Of a stretch of DNA of 64,000 nucleotides, positions 6,989-14,620 are shown in pieces. The notes beneath the pieces were generated by a model. The model was not told the origin of the DNA. It made no database searches and saw nothing but the letters and a program-made list of their open reading frames with translations. The stretch's first letter is position 1; the number at the start of each line of letters is the position of its first letter. Location: positions 62,001 through 126,000 of the forward strand of contig CAYYJR010000006.1 of NCBI GenBank assembly GCA_964472305.1, read 5' to 3'. The position numbers and the translations under genes were made by a program. This stretch comes from CAYYJR01 sp964472305 (GTDB lineage: Bacteria > Armatimonadota > Hebobacteria > CAIYQO01).

Positions 6989-9745
6989 ATGCCCACACCG
7001 AAAGTTGCCATCGTTGACGCGTTCAGCTTGCTGTACCGCGCGTATTTCGCCTTGCCCCCGCTGACGAACAAGCAGGGGGAGGTGACGAACGCCATCTACG
7101 GTTTCACCATGATGCTGGTCAAACTGCTCGATGAGGAGCAGCCGGATTATATCGTGGTGGCGACCGACGTCTCCAAGGACACCTTCCGCCGCGAGGCGTT
7201 CGAGGCGTACAAGGCGCAGCGCGCGCCTATGCCCGACGACATGCGTGCACAGGTGCCGATGATGCACGAAGTGCTGGAGGCGATGCGTATCCCTATCGTG
7301 GGCGTGCAGGGATTCGAAGCGGACGATGTGATCGGCACGCTGGCCTGCCACGCCGTGCGCGACGGGATGCTGGTGCTGATCGTGACCAGCGACCGCGACG
7401 CGCTGCAACTGGTGAACGATCACGTACAGGTGATGGCCAATCGCAAAGGCATCACCGACACGGTGATTTACGACCGCCAGGCCGTGATTGACCGCTACGG
7501 CGTCACCCCGGAACAGATTCCCGATATGAAAGCACTCACCGGCGACACCTCGGACAATGTGCCAGGAGTGCCGGGCATCGGCGAGAAAACCGCCGCCAAA
7601 CTCATCGCGGAATACGGCTCGCTGGAGAACCTGCTCGATCACGCCGAAGAGGTGAAAGGGAAGGTGGGCGCGTCGCTGGTGGCACACCTCGAGCAGGCGC
7701 GCCAGTCAAAACACCTGACCACCATCCACACCGAAGTGCCGCTGGACGATTTCACCTGGGACAGTTGCGCGCGGCAGCCGTGGGAGACGGACCGCCTGCT
7801 GGAACTGTTCCGCCGACTGGATTTTCGCAGCCTGATCGGCCGGCTGGAAGCGCGCGAAGTCGGTGAGGCGGTGCGCGCGGACGAGTCGCCCATGGGCGCG
7901 GTACGCGTGGTGGAAGCACCGGAGGAACTGGCGCGGCTGGCACGCGATATTACCGAAGTGGGCGCGTGCACGCTGGTGCCGGTCGGTTCGGGCAGCGAAC
8001 CGTTGCGCGACCGGCTGGTGGGACTGGCGCTCTCCGCCGCCGACTGGCATGTCTATGTACCACTGGAAGGTCCACCCGCCGTGCAAGGCAGCCTGTTCGA
8101 CGACACCGAGCCAACCTCTTTCGCGGCGGAACGCTTGCGCGCGCTGGCGCCCCTGCTGGAAAATCCCGCGGTGCACAAGGTCGGATTCGACCTGAAGACG
8201 CTGCAACTCTGGTTGTGCACATATGACATCGCCGTGGCCGGCCTGGCGTTTGACGCGCTCATCGCCGGCTATCTCATCGACCCTACCGCGCGGCATACCC
8301 CTGCCGACCTTGCGCTGGATGTTCTCAACCTGCATGTGCAGCCGCCCGACCTGACCGCGCTCTGGCGCGCCGGCGACGCCGCGCTGGCGGAAGCCGCCGG
8401 CCACCAGGCGCAGTTGCTGCGGCGGCTGGAACTGCCATTGCGTACCGGACTGGCTACCCACGCGTTGATGCCGCTCTTCCGCGACGTGGAGATGCCGCTG
8501 GTTTCGCTGCTCGCGGAGATGGAATGGCGTGGCATGGCGCTCGACGTTCCTCACCTGGAAACGCTCTCCGCCGAACTGGGCAAAACATTGCACCAGCTTG
8601 AAGGCGCGATCTACCAACTGGCCGGCGAGACGTTCACCATCAATTCTCCCAAGCAGTTGCAAACCATCCTGTTTGAAAAACTCGGATTACAGCGCGGGCG
8701 TAAAATCAAAACCGGCTACTCCACCGATGCAGATACGCTGGCGGCTCTGGCGGATGAACACGAAATCGTGCGCAAAATTCTCGCGTATCGCGAAGTAGCC
8801 AAGCTGAAGTCGACCTACGTGGATGCGCTGCCGCGCCTGTTGAATCCGCGCACGCGACACGTGCACACCCATTTCAATCAGGCGGTGACTGCCACCGGCC
8901 GGCTGAGCAGCAGCGATCCGAATCTGCAAAATATCCCCATCCGCACGATGGAAGGCCGTGAAATCCGCCGCGCCTTCATACCCGGCAAGCCGGGGTGGCA
9001 ACTGCTGGCGGCAGACTATTCGCAGATCGAGTTGCGTGTACTGGCGCACATCACCGGCGACGAGGAATTGATCGAAGTGTTCCGTCGCGGCGAGGACCTG
9101 CATACCGCTACCGCCTGCCGCGTGTTCGGTGTGGCGCCCGCGCAAGTCACCCGCGAGATGCGCCGCATGGCGAAAGTGGTCAACTTTTCCATTCCCTACG
9201 GCACCACGGCGTTTGGATTGGCGCAACAACTGGGTGCCTCACGCGCTCTCGCGGAAGAATTGATGCAGACCTATCTGCAGCGTTTTCCCGGAGTCGCACG
9301 CTACATGGAGACGATTGTCCAGCAGGCACGGCGCGATGGAGTGGTGACCACGCTGCTCGGACGACGGCGTCCGCTGCCCGATCTGAACGCCGGCGCGCCC
9401 ACCGTGCGCCAGGCCGCGGAGCGCACGGCTATCAATACACCCATTCAGGGGAGCGCGGCGGACATCATGAAGCTGGCTATGCTGCATGTGGCTGCGGCGC
9501 TGCGTGCGTCCGGCGCGCCGCGCGCCTTGCTGTTGCTGCAGGTGCATGACGAAGTGGTGCTGGAGGCGCCGGCTGCGGAGGTGGATGCCCTGGCGGAATT
9601 GGTGCGCCATGCCATGCAGACGGCCTACCCGCTGATTGTGCCGCTGGAGGTAGAAGTGAAGGTTGGACCAAACTGGCGCGACGTGTCGCCGCACATGGAA
9701 GATATCGCCCCCGCGCCGTCCGCCATAGAGGATTACGGAACGTAA
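6989..9745 (+). CDS. polA: DNA polymerase I
   Basis: 918 residues, full family length; starts are ATG 6989 or in-frame GTG 6986. The N-terminal 5'-3' exonuclease/flap domain (1-290) is intact, with the DAFSLLYRAY start, the acidic clusters and the helix-hairpin-helix VPGVPGIGEKTAAKL. The middle domain (about 310-490) has lost its exonuclease residues: no D-x-E pair at motif I, and the position of E. coli D424 is not acidic (FDLKTLQLW). Proofreading is therefore probably absent, as in Taq-like enzymes. The polymerase domain is complete: motif A DYSQIELR, motif B RRMAKVVNFSIPYG, motif C VHDEVVLE. It fills gaps in repair and Okazaki processing. It is separated from the S1 gene by 300 bases. Confidence 0.97.
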   Translation: MPTPKVAIVDAFSLLYRAYFALPPLTNKQGEVTNAIYGFTMMLVKLLDEEQPDYIVVATDVSKDTFRREAFEAYKAQRAPMPDDMRAQVPMMHEVLEAMRIPIVGVQGFEADDVIGTLACHAVRDGMLVLIVTSDRDALQLVNDHVQVMANRKGITDTVIYDRQAVIDRYGVTPEQIPDMKALTGDTSDNVPGVPGIGEKTAAKLIAEYGSLENLLDHAEEVKGKVGASLVAHLEQARQSKHLTTIHTEVPLDDFTWDSCARQPWETDRLLELFRRLDFRSLIGRLEAREVGEAVRADESPMGAVRVVEAPEELARLARDITEVGACTLVPVGSGSEPLRDRLVGLALSAADWHVYVPLEGPPAVQGSLFDDTEPTSFAAERLRALAPLLENPAVHKVGFDLKTLQLWLCTYDIAVAGLAFDALIAGYLIDPTARHTPADLALDVLNLHVQPPDLTALWRAGDAALAEAAGHQAQLLRRLELPLRTGLATHALMPLFRDVEMPLVSLLAEMEWRGMALDVPHLETLSAELGKTLHQLEGAIYQLAGETFTINSPKQLQTILFEKLGLQRGRKIKTGYSTDADTLAALADEHEIVRKILAYREVAKLKSTYVDALPRLLNPRTRHVHTHFNQAVTATGRLSSSDPNLQNIPIRTMEGREIRRAFIPGKPGWQLLAADYSQIELRVLAHITGDEELIEVFRRGEDLHTATACRVFGVAPAQVTREMRRMAKVVNFSIPYGTTAFGLAQQLGASRALAEELMQTYLQRFPGVARYMETIVQQARRDGVVTTLLGRRRPLPDLNAGAPTVRQAAERTAINTPIQGSAADIMKLAMLHVAAALRASGAPRALLLLQVHDEVVLEAPAAEVDALAELVRHAMQTAYPLIVPLEVEVKVGPNWRDVSPHMEDIAPAPSAIEDYGT

Positions 9746-9801
9746 CGCAAGGGTTCGTGGTGCGAATTACCGCTGAAATGAAAAATTTTTAAGTCGCGGA
9801 C

Positions 9802-9831
9802 TTGCCACAAACCGTCCTAATCGGGTAAAGT
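9802..9831 (+). promoter_or_regulatory. Candidate promoter for the S1-coaE operon
   Basis: TTGCCA (9802-9807), an 18-base spacer and TAAAGT (9826-9831). The leader would then be about 210 bases, long enough for autoregulation by S1 as known in other bacteria. The remaining 9746-10045 region contains no gene I can support. Moderate match only. Confidence 0.4.
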
Positions 9832-10045
9832 TATGCGGCAGGATGCACTGAACAGGGGCGGTCGAATCTTCATGCCCGGTCTCTCGCGTGCGCGAGGAGT
9901 CGGGTCTATCCGTCAGCCGGAACACGATCCGCTGCCGCGATATCACGCCGAACAATTCGGCGGAAGGATGCATACCAACCCCAGGACGTTCCTGGATGTA
10001 GGGATCTGTCCCTACGCAACTACTTTTTTGAGAGGACTAACGAGC

Positions 10046-11404
10046 ATGACAGAACAGGACGGTATGACGCAGGCGACGCCGGATCTCACTACCGACACGG
10101 TGGTGGATCAGCAGGTACCTGACGAGGCGATGGAGGTCGAAGCGGCCTACCAGAGCATGGAAGAGTTATTGGAGCAGGAAGTGGGTTTCCGCGGGCTCAA
10201 GGCTGGCGACATTGTTATCGGCACCGTTGAGCGCATCGACGATCAAGGCGCGCTGGTGAACGTGGGCGCGAAGTCGGAAGGCCTGGTACCCCCCGAGGAA
10301 TTGGGCGCGCGCAACGTGGAGATCAACGTGGGCGACGAGATCGCCGTCTACGTGGTCGACAATGGCGGTCGCAGCGGGAATATCATCCTCTCCAAAAAGA
10401 AAGCGGATTACGAGCGGGCCTGGCACAGCATCATCAAGGCGTTCGAGGACAACGAGACGTTGTCCGCCATGGTGATCGATCGGGTCAAAGGTGGTCTGGT
10501 AGTGGACCTTGGGATGCGCGGCTTCCTGCCGGCTTCCCACGTCGCCACCAAGAACATCAACGCGCTCGACCGCTTTGTCGGTCAATCGATTAAGCTGAAG
10601 GTCATCGAAGTCGACCGCAACCGTAAGCGCGTGGTCGTTTCGCAGAAGCGCGCGGTGGAAGATGAGAAGAAGCTGCGCCGCGATCTGACCGTGACCACCC
10701 TGGAAGAGGGCCAGATCCGTCGCGGCGTGGTGCGTCGCGTGACGGATTACGGGGCGTTTGTGGACCTGGGCGGCATTGATGGCCTGCTCCATGTCACCGA
10801 AATGTCCTGGGGGCGCGTCAATCACCCTTCGGACATCGTGAAGCCCGGCCAGAAGATCGACGTGATGGTGCTGAAATACGACGTGGAGAACGAGAAAATC
10901 TCGCTCGGTCTGAAACAGATCCTCCCCGATCCGTGGCAGCACATTGATCAATACTATGCGGTAGGTGATGAGGTGGATGGTACCGTAACCCGCCTGGTGC
11001 CTTTCGGCGCGTTCATCGCGCTCGACCACGGTATCGAAGGGATCATCCCCAACAGCGAACTTGCCGATCAGCGTATTCGCAAACCGGATGAAGTGGTTGG
11101 CGCCAACCAGAAGATTCGGGTGAAGATCATCAACATTCGTCCGACCGAGCGACGCATGACGCTGAGCCTGCGGCAAATCTTGAGCCTGCAGGAAGAGGAT
11201 GAGGCGACCCCATATGTGAACCGCCGCCCCTCTGCCAGCATGACTATCGGTGAGATGGTGGGCGACGTGTTTGCCGCGGATGACGACGACTTCCTGTCCG
11301 CGGAAGAACTTGATGACGTGGTTGCCGTCGACGAACCCGTCGCGGAAGCCGAAGTCGCCGAAGTCGCCGAAGTCGTTGAAGTCGAGCAGGAAGACCAGGT
11401 ATGA
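10046..11404 (+). CDS. rpsA: 30S ribosomal protein S1-like RNA-binding protein, four S1 domains
   Basis: 452 residues from ATG 10046, which has AGAGGA about 9 bases upstream. The longer upstream frame has no ribosome-binding site and no S1 homology. Four S1/OB-fold domains follow at about 48-116 (GDIVIGTVERIDDQGALVNVG), 134-202, 218-290 (GVVRRVTDYGAFVDLGG) and 304-375 (DGTVTRLVPFGAFIAL). It should help mRNA bind the 30S subunit. Four domains is shorter than the six of E. coli S1 and close to the forms in Gram-positive-like lineages. The C-terminal tail is very acidic and ends in tandem E-V-A/V units encoded by a 9-base repeat. The stop overlaps the coaE start by ATGA. Confidence 0.92.
   Translation: MTEQDGMTQATPDLTTDTVVDQQVPDEAMEVEAAYQSMEELLEQEVGFRGLKAGDIVIGTVERIDDQGALVNVGAKSEGLVPPEELGARNVEINVGDEIAVYVVDNGGRSGNIILSKKKADYERAWHSIIKAFEDNETLSAMVIDRVKGGLVVDLGMRGFLPASHVATKNINALDRFVGQSIKLKVIEVDRNRKRVVVSQKRAVEDEKKLRRDLTVTTLEEGQIRRGVVRRVTDYGAFVDLGGIDGLLHVTEMSWGRVNHPSDIVKPGQKIDVMVLKYDVENEKISLGLKQILPDPWQHIDQYYAVGDEVDGTVTRLVPFGAFIALDHGIEGIIPNSELADQRIRKPDEVVGANQKIRVKIINIRPTERRMTLSLRQILSLQEEDEATPYVNRRPSASMTIGEMVGDVFAADDDDFLSAEELDDVVAVDEPVAEAEVAEVAEVVEVEQEDQV
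11351..11386 (+). repeat. 9-bp tandem repeat in the S1 gene tail
   Basis: Four consecutive units of GAAGTCGYY/GAG (gaagtcgcc, gaagtcgcc, gaagtcgtt, gaagtcgag) encode EVA-EVA-EVV-EVE. Unit length is a multiple of three, so copy changes would alter tail length without a frameshift. Confidence 0.8.
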
Positions 11405-12012
11405 TCGTCGGGCTGACCGGGGGCATTGCCAGCGGCAAATCCCTCGTGGCTGATTATTTTCAGCAGCTCGGTGTGCCGATTATCGATACCGATGAGATCG
11501 CCAGGCAGGTTGTGGCCCCGGGCCAGCCTGCCTGGCAGCGTTTACGGGAGAACTTCGGCACGGAATACTTTCTGCCCGATGGCTCCCTTGATCGCGCCGC
11601 CCTCGCGCGGCGTGTGTTTGCTGACCCCGCGGCGCGACGCTGCCTGGAAGCCATTACCCATCCCGCCATCTTCGCGGAGGTTGACCGCCGTATCATAGCC
11701 TTCCAGCAACGGCCCGCCCCCCCGCCGCTGATTATCGTCGTTGTCCCATTGCTGTATGAAGTCGAGGCGGAATCGCGTTTCGATGCCGTCATCGTGGTAA
11801 ATGCCACTCCGGCGCAACAGCGCGAGCGTCTGCAGCGCACCCGCGGGTATACCCCTGAAGCGGTCGACGCCCGGCTGGCCGCCCAATTGCCGCTGAAGGA
11901 GAAGGTGCGGCGCGCCGATTACCTCATCGACAACAGCGGCGACCTCGATGCCACCCGTGCCCAGGTGCGCTGTCTTTTCACTCGCCTGACCACCCCCTCG
12001 CCGGCTGCTTGA
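11401..12012 (+). CDS. coaE: Dephospho-CoA kinase
   Basis: 203 residues. It phosphorylates the 3'-OH of dephospho-CoA, the last step of coenzyme A synthesis, in the cytoplasm. The P-loop is GLTGGIASGKS at residues 4-14, followed by the CoaE pattern GVPIIDTDEIARQV (about 25-38), then THPAIF, VPLLYE (about 116-121) and the lid region with RMxR-like QRERLQRTRGYT. Length matches the family. The ATG lies inside the stop of the S1 gene (ATGA), so it is translated by coupling and shares that operon. Confidence 0.95.
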   Translation: MIVGLTGGIASGKSLVADYFQQLGVPIIDTDEIARQVVAPGQPAWQRLRENFGTEYFLPDGSLDRAALARRVFADPAARRCLEAITHPAIFAEVDRRIIAFQQRPAPPPLIIVVVPLLYEVEAESRFDAVIVVNATPAQQRERLQRTRGYTPEAVDARLAAQLPLKEKVRRADYLIDNSGDLDATRAQVRCLFTRLTTPSPAA

Positions 12013-12118
12013 CCGTTCTCCCGCTGATTACCCGACCGTCCCGTTCTTCCACGAGCAGGAAATACGGCGACATTGTCGAAATTATTCCTCATGGTTCCCA
12101 CGTGCGGCAGGTCATTGC

Positions 12119-12147
12119 TTGTCAAGCGGGGGGGGTCTTGCTATAAT
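12119..12147 (+). promoter_or_regulatory. Strong sigma70-type promoter of the surface-protein cluster
   Basis: TTGTCA (12119-12124), a 17-base spacer containing a G-run, and TATAAT (12142-12147) preceded by TGC, so it is also an extended -10. This is among the best promoters in the window. It starts a leader of about 450 bases in front of the CsgG-like gene. Confidence 0.8.
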
Positions 12148-12601
12148 AGTAACTGCAATACTAGGTAAGTCGATACGACACGACAATCAGTCCCCCTCAT
12201 ATCTGATCCATCCGGAAGGGTGTGGAGGAGAACCCGTGCAATATCGGGATATTCTGTCGGCCGTACGTCGAGTGATCGTCACGGTATTCGTTGCACTTTT
12301 TCAGTCTGCCGTGGTCACGTTGGGGTGGTGTCATCTCTCCGCGACGGTGTCGGCCGTGTCCTCTGCATTCGGCCTATCCGCGTCTCGCCATACCCTACTC
12401 GCTGACCACGCGTGCAGCCTAAGTGTTGAATAAAGGTTTCTCCGCATGGAAGGAAAGCGCCGTTCGCGCGGCGAAGTAAACTGAGATTGCCTTAACGGCT
12501 CGGGACCGGAAGGCCGTCATGCTATCGATGATGTTGTCCGAGCACCCGCCCGATCACGGGATCGGGCAGAGGGAATGTTCTGTAAAGGAGCAATCGCCAC
12601 C
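12148..12601 (+). promoter_or_regulatory. Long structured leader before the CsgG-like gene
   Basis: Between the promoter and ATG 12602 lie about 450 bases. They contain one small frame (12236-12433) and several inverted repeats: CGCCG/CGGCG around 12459-12474 and GCCCGATC-ACGG-GATCGGGC near 12549-12568, the latter about 15 bases before the AAAGGAG that serves the CsgG-like gene. No run of T follows the hairpins. I could not match the region to a known riboswitch class. It may be a regulatory RNA leader. Confidence 0.4.
12236..12433 (+). CDS. Putative small exported protein in the leader
   Basis: A 65-residue frame starting at GTG 12236, directly behind GGAGGAG with good spacing (6 bases). 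The N-terminus is basic (MQYRDILSAVRR), followed by a hydrophobic stretch (VIVTVFVALFQSAVVTLGW) and a small-residue segment resembling a signal peptide cleavage region. It sits just downstream of the strong promoter. It could be a small secreted or membrane peptide, or a leader peptide controlling the CsgG-like gene. I recognise no family. Confidence 0.4.
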   Translation: MQYRDILSAVRRVIVTVFVALFQSAVVTLGWCHLSATVSAVSSAFGLSASRHTLLADHACSLSVE

Positions 12602-14527
12602 ATGTCCAGATGGGTATTCTGTGGATTGATGCTGGTGTCGCTACTCTTGTCGCTGGCCACCCCCCCGGCACAGGCGCAAACCATCAACATTGGGAATCTC
12701 TTCCCTCCGGGTGGAGATATCAAGACGCCGACGCCGATCATTGTGCTGGATTTCGAGAACAGCTCGACCTACAAAACCGGCATGCTGGGGCGCACGATCT
12801 CGGACGCCTTGTCGATCGAACTGCTCAATACACGCACCTTTGAGGTGATTAAGCGCTCAAAGGTCGAAAAGGTGATGACAGATCTCAACCTCACGCTGCC
12901 GCTGGATGTGCAGGCACAGGCGATGGTCGCCGATCGGCTGCAGTCGGCATTTGTCGTCTCCGGCAACATTGAGGACGTACAAATTCGCCGTGTTCGCACC
13001 GGCACTTACGCCGAGGTGACGATACGCACCATCGTGTTGCACCGCGTGACGCGCATCCCCATCAACGGCGCTTATGTCACCACCCGCAGTTCGCCGAAGA
13101 TCGGTTACAGCGGCAACACCGACGTGCTGGTGCATGAGGCGCTGCAGATCGCGGCGTATCAGTTAACGCAAAAGATTCTGGAGAACCGCCTGCCCATTGC
13201 CACGGTGTTAAACACCCCGATAGAAGGCGAAGCGGTGTTGCGCGGCGGTTCCACTATCGGCTTTCATAAAGGCATGGTACTCACCACTGTGCGGCGCGAC
13301 ACCGTCACCGGACGCATCCGCCTGACCTGGGTTGGTCCGTCGGACTCGCGCGGGGAAGTCATGGAAGACAGCAAAGGTATCGCGCCCGGCGACAAGGCGG
13401 TGCCGATCTTCGAATTTATCGATGATTCCCGTTTCAAAGGGCAGGAACGGAAAGCCGCCGGATTGCAGATCGCCGGTTATGCGCTGCTGGGCTGGATCGC
13501 GGTGATGGTCGGCACGGAGAATGGCAATAAAGGCATGCGCAACAATCCGCCCACCCCCGTCGTGGCGGCGATGGCCGATGCCTACACGATGGATCAGGTC
13601 AAAGGCGCCAACCTGCTGCGCTGGCCCGAGGGAGGCAGCCGGGTAGTCGCGTATATCATCTATCGCGATACCAACCCGTTCGCGCCGATCGCGGTAGTGG
13701 ATGGCTTCACAAATTACTATGTCGATTCTTCGATGCCGTTTCCCAATCTAGACGACGTAATGGAAGACACCACGGTCTCTATCGAGTTGGAAGCGGAAAG
13801 CGGCGAGATCACCTCTTTTGATTTCGATACGACGTATGCGCAGGATACGGAAGAGATGAAGAATCCGGAGATGCAAAATTCCGAGGATAGCTTTGAGATT
13901 ACCTGCCACCGCGTCCCGCTGAAAGAGGGGGAATCATGCGGTTATCAGATTCGTATCCTGTATATGGATTATACGATAGGTGACCTGGGAGAAGCGGCGT
14001 TGCAGCACCCGGAAGAATACCGCCTGTTCCTTGGCAACCGGGGTAGCGTATCCCAGCGCGTAACCCTCACTTACCCGGCGGACTTGATTGCGCCGAACGA
14101 AGAAGAACTCCCATACGACGGTATGTTCCGCTGCACGCGAGTGAGCAAAGCCATGAGCTATACGCTGCAGTTATCGACGGATCCGACCTTCACGCCAGGC
14201 AATACCCGCACCATTCCGGGACGCATTGAAAGCGAGGCATATGCCGTGGCTGAGTTTGCCTTTACTCAACTCTGGCAAACTTTTCCCGCCAATGGCGCGC
14301 AGACGATCTATTGGCGTATGGGAGCCAAGGTAGCCGGGCAACCGACACCGACAGCACTCTCCGACACTAATCAAAATGGTTGGGTTTATACGGCAACACG
14401 GTTCTTCCAACTGCCGGAAACACCGCCGCCCGGTCGCCGTGGAGCGATGGGCGTGCTGGGACCGCCCGCAAAGGGTGTGCTCTCAGGTCGGCAGGATCGC
14501 CAGCGCAGCCATATCTTCCGGCGGTAA
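12602..14527 (+). CDS. Exported CsgG-like protein with C-terminal Fn3-like region
   Basis: 641 residues from ATG 12602 (AAAGGAG upstream). Signal peptide 1-26 (ends PPAQAQ) without a lipobox, unlike classical CsgG lipoproteins. Residues about 40-215 carry the CsgG/TolB-like fold pattern: PIIVLDFENSS, then GRTISDALSIELLNTRTFEVIKRS, then the TDLNL...ADRLQSAFVVSGNIEDV strand-helix-strand and a helix ending IAAYQLTQKI. A hydrophobic glycine-rich segment (LQIAGYALLGWIAVMVG, about 300-316) follows. About 345-390 resembles an Fn3 module (NLLRWPEGGSRVVAYIIYRDTN). The C-terminus (about 490-610) is another beta module. CsgG forms an outer-membrane export pore for curli; here the head is fused to extracellular-type modules, so pore formation is unproven. 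First of four large surface genes in one direction. Confidence 0.7.
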   Translation: MSRWVFCGLMLVSLLLSLATPPAQAQTINIGNLFPPGGDIKTPTPIIVLDFENSSTYKTGMLGRTISDALSIELLNTRTFEVIKRSKVEKVMTDLNLTLPLDVQAQAMVADRLQSAFVVSGNIEDVQIRRVRTGTYAEVTIRTIVLHRVTRIPINGAYVTTRSSPKIGYSGNTDVLVHEALQIAAYQLTQKILENRLPIATVLNTPIEGEAVLRGGSTIGFHKGMVLTTVRRDTVTGRIRLTWVGPSDSRGEVMEDSKGIAPGDKAVPIFEFIDDSRFKGQERKAAGLQIAGYALLGWIAVMVGTENGNKGMRNNPPTPVVAAMADAYTMDQVKGANLLRWPEGGSRVVAYIIYRDTNPFAPIAVVDGFTNYYVDSSMPFPNLDDVMEDTTVSIELEAESGEITSFDFDTTYAQDTEEMKNPEMQNSEDSFEITCHRVPLKEGESCGYQIRILYMDYTIGDLGEAALQHPEEYRLFLGNRGSVSQRVTLTYPADLIAPNEEELPYDGMFRCTRVSKAMSYTLQLSTDPTFTPGNTRTIPGRIESEAYAVAEFAFTQLWQTFPANGAQTIYWRMGAKVAGQPTPTALSDTNQNGWVYTATRFFQLPETPPPGRRGAMGVLGPPAKGVLSGRQDRQRSHIFRR

Positions 14528-14620
14528 TGGTCCAGCGGTGCCGTACGCTGGGGGTGAAGGATGCACGGTGAGGCCAGGTCACAGGGGTGGACAGGTGCTT
14601 ACGGGCAGAGGAATCCGGGA

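Noticed and set aside
9833..10045. N-terminal extension of the S1 protein
   Set aside because: No ribosome-binding site and no S1-like sequence; AGAGGA fits ATG 10046.
11351..11386. Short repeats as a CRISPR array
   Set aside because: Units are 9 bases, in frame and without spacers; this is a protein-coding repeat.
12434..12601. c-di-GMP riboswitch before the CsgG-like gene
   Set aside because: Hairpins are present but I could not align the conserved GEMM core; kept only as an unclassified structured leader.
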